A stretch of 15,489 bases of DNA, taken from assembly GCA_051745265.1 (NCBI GenBank), contig JBNJDW010000020.1, forward strand, positions 1-15,489, written 5' to 3'. A model generated the notes under the pieces. That model was given only the letters and a program-made list of their open reading frames with translations. It did no database searches and was not told the origin of the DNA. Made by a program: the position numbers and the translations under genes. Within the stretch, counting starts at the first letter, position 1. The number at the start of each line of letters is the position of its first letter. This DNA comes from JBNJDW01 sp051745265. GTDB taxonomy: Bacteria; Pseudomonadota; Alphaproteobacteria; Micavibrionales; CSBR16-224. Below, piece by piece: positions 6,827 to 12,431 of the stretch.

Positions 6827-8611
6827 TTATGCTACATCGCTGGCGGGGTTTTGGACAGGGGTGTTTTCTGTTTTATCCGCCTGATCAAAATCACTCATGA
6901 GCAAGGGCGCATCCCAACCGCTTTTCTCACGGACCAGACGGCAATACCGTAGCCCTGCGCCCCAGGCTTGGAAGCTCAAATCTTTCATGTCTTCAATAGA
7001 AAAATCATGCGTGACGGCAATACCAAGGGCAACCTCACCGGTTAAGACAGCCTGCAAAGCGGCCTGTAAATTAATCTCTTCCACCGGTTCTAAAGCGTGT
7101 TGATCCAGAATGCGGGCATGCTCCGACGATAGATCCGGCGCGCCCGAAAACCGGCCAGCGCCACAGCAATACAGGTTTGCCGCCTTGATCTCTGCCTGGG
7201 TAAAACCCAGCCCGGCTAATATATCAAATAAAGGGTTATTCAGCTGATCTGACGACAGACCAAGAATCTTTTGGCAGAATTCTTCGCCCAACACCCATTT
7301 ATTAAACATGTGACGAATATCACTGACCTGCGCAATGCCGGATTCTATTGTATCAAGCTGCGCCTGATAGAGCCCCTTTTCCCGCAGCGTTTGAATATTG
7401 ATATAAGGCGCACCCTTCAGGCTGGCATGGCCAAGACAATGTTTTGTGATTGTATTACAGGCTTTCTCAGAATAGCCCCACTGGCCAAGCCGCGCGGTAA
7501 ACAACGGATCAAGGCGTTTTTCAAATCCGCTGCCTTCCGCATTCGGCAAATAAACAATCGGCTGAATAACAGGGGCATAAGCCAAGGACGCCGCATCATC
7601 AATCCCAATTCGGGGCAGCCTGGCCGGGACGGTTTTAAGTAACGCCTCAGCGCATCTTTGCTGCAATTTTTTGATCAAGACCTTGACCTGCGGCAATGGG
7701 ATCTGGTCTGGTCTGAATACCGGTGGGCGTTTTGGACCGGTGATAAAGGATGTGGTAAAGCGCTGTAACCAGCCCTCCAATTGATCCATCATATCCGGCG
7801 CGGCTTTGGCCCGCGGCTGACTGTCCTGTTCAACAGCGGCCAGAACGCTGACCGCAGACAAAATGGCGGAGAGCGCCATCATCGACTGATATCCGGCCGG
7901 GCTGTTATATTCAACCCCAAGCTTCAGCACGGCAGCGCCCAGATTAACGGGCGAGAAATCCAAAACACCGGCTCTTAACTGCTCTGCCAGAAAATTCTTT
8001 AAATCAGCCTCCAGCACCTCGCCTTCCGCCGTGACGAAACAGGACATATCAATTTCGACCAGCATCGTTTCCGGTGCTATGGAAGGATTAAAACGCAGCG
8101 CAATATCACAGCCCTGCCATTGATATTCATGGCTTTTGTGCCATAGTTTCTGAGCCCGCATATGGCCGCGCGATATATCGCGTCTGGCATCACGGCCTGT
8201 CACGGCTGCCTCAACCGCCGCATCCTCAAAAGTCAATTCCAGCCGCGCTGTTGATGGGTCTATATCATAGTAAATTTTCAACAAGGCATCAAAACCGCTG
8301 ACGCCTTCATATCCCTGACGGGCCAGATCAATGGCCGCTTTGATCAACCCATCCGGCGCGCCGGCCTCACGCGCCGTTACGACTGCTTCATAAAGCATCT
8401 GATTATGCAGGGGATTAAAACCGCTGAGATCTGACCGGTCGCAGCTGTTAATCACATCATCGATCAAATGCTTAAGATACTGAAGTCCGGCTTTAAAGAT
8501 GTAATCCTGATGGCTGGTCAGATAAAAGCGATCCAGCGCCTTCAGCGCATCTTGGCTTGCGGCTGAAAGCGTCAGAATATTTCTGTTCTGCTGTGTATCA
8601 GGATCAGTCAT
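6827..8611 (-). CDS. Degenerate class II ribonucleotide reductase (NrdJ)-like protein, probable pseudo-enzyme
   Basis: 594 residues, acidic, with no signal peptide or membrane segment. Several blocks match, in order, the recalled sequence of alphaproteobacterial NrdJ. Residues 66-104 correspond to the helices before the catalytic barrel. RAQKLWHK (152-159) corresponds to KARDLWDE. LGAAVLKLGVEYNSP (224-238) corresponds to LGYANLGxxLMxxGIPYDS. Residues 376-404 (WGYSEKACNTITKHCLGH, then KGAPYIN) and 431-446 (IRHMFNKWVLGEEF) match closely. GFTQAEIKAANLYCCG (469-484) plus GAPDL and EH match NrdJ's GF-x-AEI-x-AAN-CG-GAP-EH block. Residues 512-565 match the final helices. Missing are the NPCSE radical-cysteine motif (nearest text NPSIAPE, 175-181), the PTGTIG loop, the CANPCG block, and NrdJ's N-terminal and C-terminal regions. 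An uninterrupted frame argues against a pseudogene. It leads the pyrF-trpF operon. The function is unknown; a sensor or scaffold role is only a guess. Confidence 0.8.
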   Translation of the reverse strand: MTDPDTQQNRNILTLSAASQDALKALDRFYLTSHQDYIFKAGLQYLKHLIDDVINSCDRSDLSGFNPLHNQMLYEAVVTAREAGAPDGLIKAAIDLARQGYEGVSGFDALLKIYYDIDPSTARLELTFEDAAVEAAVTGRDARRDISRGHMRAQKLWHKSHEYQWQGCDIALRFNPSIAPETMLVEIDMSCFVTAEGEVLEADLKNFLAEQLRAGVLDFSPVNLGAAVLKLGVEYNSPAGYQSMMALSAILSAVSVLAAVEQDSQPRAKAAPDMMDQLEGWLQRFTTSFITGPKRPPVFRPDQIPLPQVKVLIKKLQQRCAEALLKTVPARLPRIGIDDAASLAYAPVIQPIVYLPNAEGSGFEKRLDPLFTARLGQWGYSEKACNTITKHCLGHASLKGAPYINIQTLREKGLYQAQLDTIESGIAQVSDIRHMFNKWVLGEEFCQKILGLSSDQLNNPLFDILAGLGFTQAEIKAANLYCCGAGRFSGAPDLSSEHARILDQHALEPVEEINLQAALQAVLTGEVALGIAVTHDFSIEDMKDLSFQAWGAGLRYCRLVREKSGWDAPLLMSDFDQADKTENTPVQNPASDVA

Positions 8612-8646
8612 AAATCAATCGACTCGGGTTTGAAATTTCACTGATC
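8602..8646 (-). repeat. Dyad symmetry around the start of the NrdJ-like gene
   Basis: GATCAGT (8602-8608) and its inverse ACTGATC (8640-8646) flank a 31-base centre containing the start codon region and a perfect 10-base palindrome TGAAATTTCA (8631-8640). In the minus-strand transcript the arms could pair, placing the AUG in or beside the loop; alternatively the palindrome could be a protein-binding site. No clear Shine-Dalgarno sequence precedes this start. The symmetry is visible, but a function is not established. Confidence 0.35.
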
Positions 8647-8692
8647 GTTACATAAAACATAGGACTTTTACAAGGATTACCGAAATCCGGGC

Positions 8693-8721
8693 TTGGCGAA
8701 AACCGCTATCTGAATTATAGT
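8693..8721 (+). promoter_or_regulatory. Candidate sigma-70 type promoter for NDUFA12-mlaD-DUF2155
   Basis: TTGGCG (8693-8698), a 17-base spacer and TATAGT (8716-8721) lie in the 142-base divergent gap, 32 bases before the NDUFA12 start. The spacing is ideal and each box has four or five consensus matches. The rest of the gap, towards 8612, should hold the promoter of the minus-strand operon, but I see no comparably good pair there. Confidence 0.45.
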
Positions 8722-8753
8722 TCACTGAAACAAAATCTAAAGGTTGGCTGCTT

Positions 8754-9155
8754 ATGTTTTCGAAACTTAAATCCTGGTTAGGCGTTTCCTCTACGGTTCA
8801 AATTGGCCTGTTTACCCTGTGTAAGGGTGAAAAGGTCGGCACCGATTACGAGGGCAATGTCTACTACCGCCGTAAGCCCAAAAAAGGCAGCCATGCGCTG
8901 GACCGTCGTTGGGTCGTTTATAACGGTGAAATCGAAGCCAGCCGCGTACCGCCGGAATGGCATGGCTGGCTGCACCATCAAACAGATGTTTTTCCAGATG
9001 TCAGAGAAGGCCATTATCGTCAGAAATGGCAAAAGCCGCATCAGGATAACCAGACCGGTACGGCCTTTGCCTATCTGCCCAAAGGTCATCCAACAAACCC
9101 GGAACCCCGCCAAAAATCCACCGGTGATTATGAACCATGGACACCGCCGAAATAA
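8754..9155 (+). CDS. NADH:ubiquinone oxidoreductase accessory subunit NDUFA12 family
   Basis: Bacterial homologue of the mitochondrial complex I accessory subunit NDUFA12 (B17.2), found in alphaproteobacteria as a peripheral subunit near the hydrophilic/membrane arm junction on the cytoplasmic side. The 133 residues show the family landmarks in order: GTDYEGNVYY (29-38), RRWVVYNG (51-58), VPPEWHGWLH (65-74), and the C-terminal YEPWTPP (126-132). There is no signal peptide. The start ATG follows a weak AGGTTGG element. mlaD begins 47 bases downstream with its own ribosome binding site. The pairing of this subunit with mlaD and a DUF2155 gene is common in alphaproteobacteria and probably reflects conserved order rather than shared function. 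The long and charged C-terminal third (residues 85-125) is less conserved. Confidence 0.92.
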   Translation: MFSKLKSWLGVSSTVQIGLFTLCKGEKVGTDYEGNVYYRRKPKKGSHALDRRWVVYNGEIEASRVPPEWHGWLHHQTDVFPDVREGHYRQKWQKPHQDNQTGTAFAYLPKGHPTNPEPRQKSTGDYEPWTPPK

Positions 9156-9190
9156 CAGAGTAAAACAACCCTCATTATCGATATAAATTT

Positions 9191-9195
9191 AAGGA
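9191..9195 (+). promoter_or_regulatory. Ribosome binding site of mlaD
   Basis: AAGGA ends seven bases before ATG 9203, a good match and spacing. It confirms the mlaD start and shows that mlaD is initiated independently of the NDUFA12 gene, which ends 47 bases upstream. Confidence 0.6.
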
Positions 9196-9202
9196 TTCTA
9201 CC

Positions 9203-9754
9203 ATGCAAAGAAACGCTGTTGAAACCATATTGGGGGCTTTTGTCCTTGTTGTCGCCATTGTCTTCGTATTTTTCTTTCAAAAAACGACCGATCTTAAACC
9301 GACCCACGGTTACGAGCTTAAAGCCAAATTTTCCCAGATCAATGGGCTTGAACGTGGCACGCCGGTACGGGTCAGCGGCGTTAATGTTGGTAAAGTGACC
9401 GGTTTTGAACTGGACACAGAAACCTATCTTGCGATTGTCACCATGAATATTAATGATGATGTTCAACTGCCTTATGACACCGCTGCCATGATCAACAGCG
9501 CAAGTCTTCTGGGCGGTAAATACCTGTCTTTGGAGCCGGGCGGTGACATGGATATGTTGCAAGCCGGCGATACAATAGAATTCACCCAGTCCACACCGGG
9601 TATTGAAGCCCTGCTGGGGAAGGCTATTTATAATATGTCTGGCAATAATGATGACGACGAAGGTGACGCAAAACAGGCCGCGCCGGCTACTCTTGATACA
9701 TCGAGCTCACAGCCTGAAAATGAAGAAAACCGGGAGCTGGAAAGCACTGAATAA
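9203..9754 (+). CDS. mlaD: MlaD-type MCE-domain lipid transport protein
   Basis: Periplasmic, inner-membrane-anchored subunit that forms a hexameric ring on the MlaE/MlaF transporter and passes phospholipid through its pore. The 183 residues begin with a single membrane anchor (about 8-25, LGAFVLVVAIVFVFFF). One MCE domain follows at 37-115, with GLERGTPVRVSGVNVGKV (48-65) and SASLLGGKYLSL (99-110), both hallmarks of the family. Residues 116-145 form the C-terminal helical region. The last 40 residues are acidic, low-complexity and probably disordered. The stop codon overlaps the start of the DUF2155 gene by one base. The cognate MlaE and MlaF genes lie at 1297-2927, separated by the penicillin-binding protein gene and a divergent operon, so this transporter is encoded at two sites. 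Confidence 0.93.
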   Translation: MQRNAVETILGAFVLVVAIVFVFFFQKTTDLKPTHGYELKAKFSQINGLERGTPVRVSGVNVGKVTGFELDTETYLAIVTMNINDDVQLPYDTAAMINSASLLGGKYLSLEPGGDMDMLQAGDTIEFTQSTPGIEALLGKAIYNMSGNNDDDEGDAKQAAPATLDTSSSQPENEENRELESTE

Positions 9755-10269
9755 TGCCGCATAATAAAGGACAGTTTCTGGTATTTCTGGCAGGCTTTCT
9801 TCTGATGGCCTCATGCGCGCTGGCCGCAATGACCGACAGGGAAATAGCCAAATTGCGGGGCCTCGACAAGGTGTCAGGCCGTATTCAGACCTTTGAAGTG
9901 CCTATTGATCAGACTGTCCGTTTTGGTCAGAACCTCTATATCCGCATTCGGGCCTGCCGGAAATCAGATCCGATAGATCCGCCGGAGGCCGCGGCCTTTA
10001 TGGAAGTCTGGGAAAAAGATATCAATGTTGATGAATCACGGTGGGTTTTCAGCGGCTGGGTCTTTGCCTCCAGCCCGGCTTTGTCGGCAATGGATCACCC
10101 TGTTTATGATGTCTGGGTCATTGATTGCAAAAATGAATCAACAACAAATTTATCTGATGAGAATGAGACGGCAGAACCGGGGTCCAACGAAAATTCCGAA
10201 CCGGAAGCCGACAGCGAATCAGAATCCTCTTCTGAACCGGATGCTGAAACAGATTCCGGTACAAACTGA
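9754..10269 (+). CDS. DUF2155 domain periplasmic protein
   Basis: Conserved alphaproteobacterial protein of unknown biochemical function. A signal peptide spans residues 1-24, with likely cleavage after ALA; Cys21 lies within it, but the lipobox is poor (Met at -3), so I favour ordinary secretion. The DUF2155 core spans about 38-125: DKVSGRIQTFEVPIDQTVRFG, DPPEAAAFMEVWE, FSGWVFASSPALSAMDHPVYDVWVIDC, written here as separate family blocks. Cys68 and Cys125 are placed as in relatives and may form a disulfide. Residues 126-171 are an acidic Ser/Glu/Asp-rich tail not typical of the family. The start overlaps the mlaD stop by one base, implying coupling. The 3' 166 bases overlap the convergent aat gene, and the whole odd tail lies inside that overlap. 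The domain call is firm; the function is unknown. Confidence 0.88.
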   Translation: MPHNKGQFLVFLAGFLLMASCALAAMTDREIAKLRGLDKVSGRIQTFEVPIDQTVRFGQNLYIRIRACRKSDPIDPPEAAAFMEVWEKDINVDESRWVFSGWVFASSPALSAMDHPVYDVWVIDCKNESTTNLSDENETAEPGSNENSEPEADSESESSSEPDAETDSGTN

Positions 10270-10856
10270 ACCTGTTGATGAATGGCCGTGGTTAACCGCA
10301 CCAGATATTCATCACGCGGTAATTCATACACACCAAACTGTTTTAGATGCTCATTAATAAACTGCGTATCCAACAGCACGAATCCCTGACGGGCCAAATG
10401 TGCCGTCAGATGGACCAGACAAATCTTGCTGGCATCTGTTGCCGTTGAAAACATGCTTTCACCAAAAAAGGCCCCGCCGATCGCAAGCCCGTAAAGACCG
10501 CCAACCAGTTCATTTTTATACCAGGCCTCAACAGAATGGGCATATCCGGCCCGATGCAAAGCCTGAAAGGCTTCCCTGATCGGATTGTTGATCCATGTCT
10601 CCGGACGATTGGCCGCCGGCAGAGCGCAGGCTTCAATCACAGCCGGAAAATCAATATTAAAGCCGATTTGATAAGGGTTTTTACGCAGCGTTTTGCGCAG
10701 CCGTCTTGGCACATGCAAATGTCGGATCGGCAATTGCCCCCGCATTTCAGGGTCATACCAATATACGTCTTCCGTCTCGGCGCTGTCGGCCATCGGGAAC
10801 ATGCCGCGGCTGTAGGCGGTTAACAGCAGTTCTGGCGTTAATTTTTGCATCTGCAT
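10104..10856 (-). CDS. aat: Leucyl/phenylalanyl-tRNA--protein transferase with C-terminal extension
   Basis: Adds Leu or Phe from aminoacyl-tRNA to proteins with N-terminal Arg or Lys, marking them for ClpS/ClpAP degradation. Family landmarks are YSRGMFPM (15-22), YWYDPEMRG (32-40), WINNPIREAF (88-97), HSVEAWYKNELVGGLYGLAIG (108-127, GNAT-like core), FFGESMFS (130-137) and LLDTQFINEHLKQFG (161-175). The conserved enzyme ends near residue 198; the protein continues for about 52 more residues of Ser/Gly/acid-rich sequence. That extension is encoded entirely antisense to the DUF2155 gene. The start is MQMQ at 10856 or the second Met at 10850; no strong ribosome binding site decides between them. 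aat next to a DUF2155 gene is common in alphaproteobacteria, but such an overlap is unusual. Confidence 0.93.
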   Translation of the reverse strand: MQMQKLTPELLLTAYSRGMFPMADSAETEDVYWYDPEMRGQLPIRHLHVPRRLRKTLRKNPYQIGFNIDFPAVIEACALPAANRPETWINNPIREAFQALHRAGYAHSVEAWYKNELVGGLYGLAIGGAFFGESMFSTATDASKICLVHLTAHLARQGFVLLDTQFINEHLKQFGVYELPRDEYLVRLTTAIHQQVQFVPESVSASGSEEDSDSLSASGSEFSLDPGSAVSFSSDKFVVDSFLQSMTQTS

Positions 10857-10884
10857 TCATCCATTATGGCATAATATATCTAAT

Positions 10885-10910
10885 ATTTCAGTTTTATTCA
10901 GCCCTGAAAT
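10885..10910. repeat. Inverted repeat in the aat / Nudix divergent gap
   Basis: ATTTCAG (10885-10891) and CTGAAAT (10904-10910) are perfect 7-base inverted arms with a 12-base spacer, in the AT-rich 98-base region between the divergent aat and Nudix genes. It could be an operator between the two promoters or a leader hairpin. The same ATTTCA/TGAAAT half-sequence makes the palindrome at 8631-8640 in the other divergent gap. A function is unproven. Confidence 0.3.
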
Positions 10911-10954
10911 CCGTTAAACACAATAAACAACAATAACAGGCAGCGGGCAGGCTT

Positions 10955-11545
10955 ATGGTACGGATTCTCAATGAAAAGATACTTTCTTCCGGCTTTAATC
11001 TTCTTAAGGAATATGATCTTGAAGTGCCGAGCTTAAAAGAAAACATCGAATACGCCGCCCCCATGAACCGGGAGGTTGTCCATACACAGGATTCTGTTGT
11101 TGTCCTGCTTTACGCCCCCGATCAGGACGGATTTCTGTTTTGTGAACAGTTTCGGACCGGGCCGTATTTTAACGGTGAAGACAATCCTTTTATTCTGGAA
11201 GCACCGGCAGGTATGATTGATTACGGATTATCCCCCGAAGAAACCGCGATTAAAGAGGTTGAAGAGGAAACCGGCATTACCTTAAAGGACATCCATCAGA
11301 TTGCCGCCGTGTATTCAAGTTCTGGCCGGATCACCGAAAAATGTTTTATCTATTACGCTGAAATTCCCGGCAATCCGGCAACAGGACTATTTGGCATTGC
11401 CCATGAGGGCGAGGAAATCAAAACACACTGCCTGCCGCGCAAGGAGGTATACAGCCTGCTCGATTCACATAAGCTGTACCACGCACAGACCGTTCTGGCC
11501 CTGAACTGGTTCAAAGCCAACAAAGACCCTGATCAGCCTGCATAA
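10955..11545 (+). CDS. Nudix hydrolase, ADP-ribose pyrophosphatase-like
   Basis: Predicted cytoplasmic Nudix enzyme that hydrolyses a nucleoside diphosphate sugar, most likely ADP-ribose, to AMP and a sugar phosphate. The 196 residues show the ADPRase layout: an N-terminal beta domain for dimerisation, FCEQFRTGPYF (62-72), and LEAPAGMID directly before the Nudix helix. The Nudix box spans 86-108. The metal-binding Glu residues of REUxEE are kept (Glu101, Glu104, Glu105), but the leading Glu of the box is Leu92 and its partner Arg is Lys100. The start ATG 10955 has only a weak upstream site. The gene is divergent from aat and is followed, after 90 bases with a good promoter, by a sulfurtransferase. 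Substrate cannot be fixed from sequence; GDP-mannose or another sugar nucleotide is an alternative. Confidence 0.87.
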   Translation: MVRILNEKILSSGFNLLKEYDLEVPSLKENIEYAAPMNREVVHTQDSVVVLLYAPDQDGFLFCEQFRTGPYFNGEDNPFILEAPAGMIDYGLSPEETAIKEVEEETGITLKDIHQIAAVYSSSGRITEKCFIYYAEIPGNPATGLFGIAHEGEEIKTHCLPRKEVYSLLDSHKLYHAQTVLALNWFKANKDPDQPA

Positions 11546-11550
11546 AAAAA

Positions 11551-11578
11551 TTGTCACAGCGCCTAATCATTCTATAAT
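11551..11578 (+). promoter_or_regulatory. Probable sigma-70 promoter for the sulfurtransferase-cobT unit
   Basis: TTGTCA (11551-11556), a 16-base spacer and a perfect TATAAT (11573-11578), 57 bases before the sulfurtransferase ATG. This is the best promoter-like match in the window and suggests that transcription starts afresh after the Nudix gene. Confidence 0.6.
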
Positions 11579-11635
11579 TATCCTGCTATCATCGTTTTGG
11601 TAAACGCATAAATTCACCTGACAGAAAGATCAACC

Positions 11636-12430
11636 ATGTCAGCACTCATCGAAACCACTGAACTTGCAGACATCATGGATCGGAATGACGTCAAAATTCT
11701 TGATGCCACATTCCCTGCCCCGGATGAACAGGGGCAACGGATCAAAGGGGCCGGTTACTTTGATATTGATAAAATTGCTGATCCGAATACCTCTCAATCG
11801 CATATGCTGCCGCCAGCGGCCTTATTTGAGAAAGAAGTCCGGGCGCTGGGCATCAATAACGAAGATCAGGTCATTGTCTATGATACAAAAGGCATGGCTC
11901 TGGCCGCTGCGCGGGTCTGGTGGATGTTTCGTATTTTCGGCCATGATAATGTCCGGGTTTTAAACGGTGGCCTGCCAAAATGGATTGCCGAAACCCGTAA
12001 AACCGTAAAACGCCCCAAACGGCGTATTCAGGCGGGCAATTTCACGGCCCGCTTTGATGGTAGCCTTGTCAAAAAGATTGAAAATATCCGCGATAATATC
12101 ACAACACAGAATTTTCAAGTTCTGGACGTTCGCGATCACGGACGATTTGAACAGGATGGCCATATTCCCGGCAGCCAGAATCTGTTTTTTGTATCACTGC
12201 TAAACCCTTCTACGGGACAGCTCAAATCACCTCAGGAAACAGAAAACCTGTTCCAGCAGGCGGGCATTGACCTGAAAAAACCTGTAACAACAAGCTGCGG
12301 CAGCGGTGTTACGGCTTGCGTTGCCGCCCTCGCCCTTTACGAGTTGGGAATCAAAGACACATCGATTTATGATGGGTCCTGGTCGGAATGGTCCCGCCGC
12401 CCTGATCTTCCAAAAGAAACACGTTTTTAA
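11636..12430 (+). CDS. sseA: Two-domain sulfurtransferase, 3-mercaptopyruvate type
   Basis: Transfers sulfur from a donor to thiophilic acceptors via a cysteine persulfide. The 264 residues contain two rhodanese domains: an inactive N-terminal one (about 1-120, with GYFDID, VIVYD and WWMFRIFGH) and a catalytic C-terminal one (about 155-264, with VLDVRD, GHIPGS and the active-site loop). The loop reads CGSGVT with Cys221; CG[ST]GVT is typical of 3-mercaptopyruvate sulfurtransferases, whereas thiosulfate rhodaneses usually have CRxGx[RT]. It is therefore called SseA-like rather than thiosulfate-specific. The protein is slightly shorter than the usual ~280 residues. A strong promoter lies upstream. 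The stop is one base before the cobT start, so the two are probably cotranslated, with no evident metabolic link. Confidence 0.9.
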   Translation: MSALIETTELADIMDRNDVKILDATFPAPDEQGQRIKGAGYFDIDKIADPNTSQSHMLPPAALFEKEVRALGINNEDQVIVYDTKGMALAAARVWWMFRIFGHDNVRVLNGGLPKWIAETRKTVKRPKRRIQAGNFTARFDGSLVKKIENIRDNITTQNFQVLDVRDHGRFEQDGHIPGSQNLFFVSLLNPSTGQLKSPQETENLFQQAGIDLKKPVTTSCGSGVTACVAALALYELGIKDTSIYDGSWSEWSRRPDLPKETRF

Positions 12431-12431
12431 G

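Noticed and set aside
9807..9828. Possible lipoprotein signal in the DUF2155 protein
   Set aside because: Cys21 is preceded by Met-Ala-Ser, a poor lipobox, and a standard signal peptidase I site (ALA) follows directly.
10135..10256. Four GANTC sites (CcrM methylation motif) within 122 bases
   Set aside because: Denser than expected, but explained by Glu-Ser/Asp-Ser codons of the DUF2155 tail. It is not in a promoter or origin-like region.
12306..12431. Upstream in-frame extension of cobT
   Set aside because: It lies inside the sulfurtransferase gene, has no ribosome binding site, and the conserved CobT N-terminus begins at ATG 12432.
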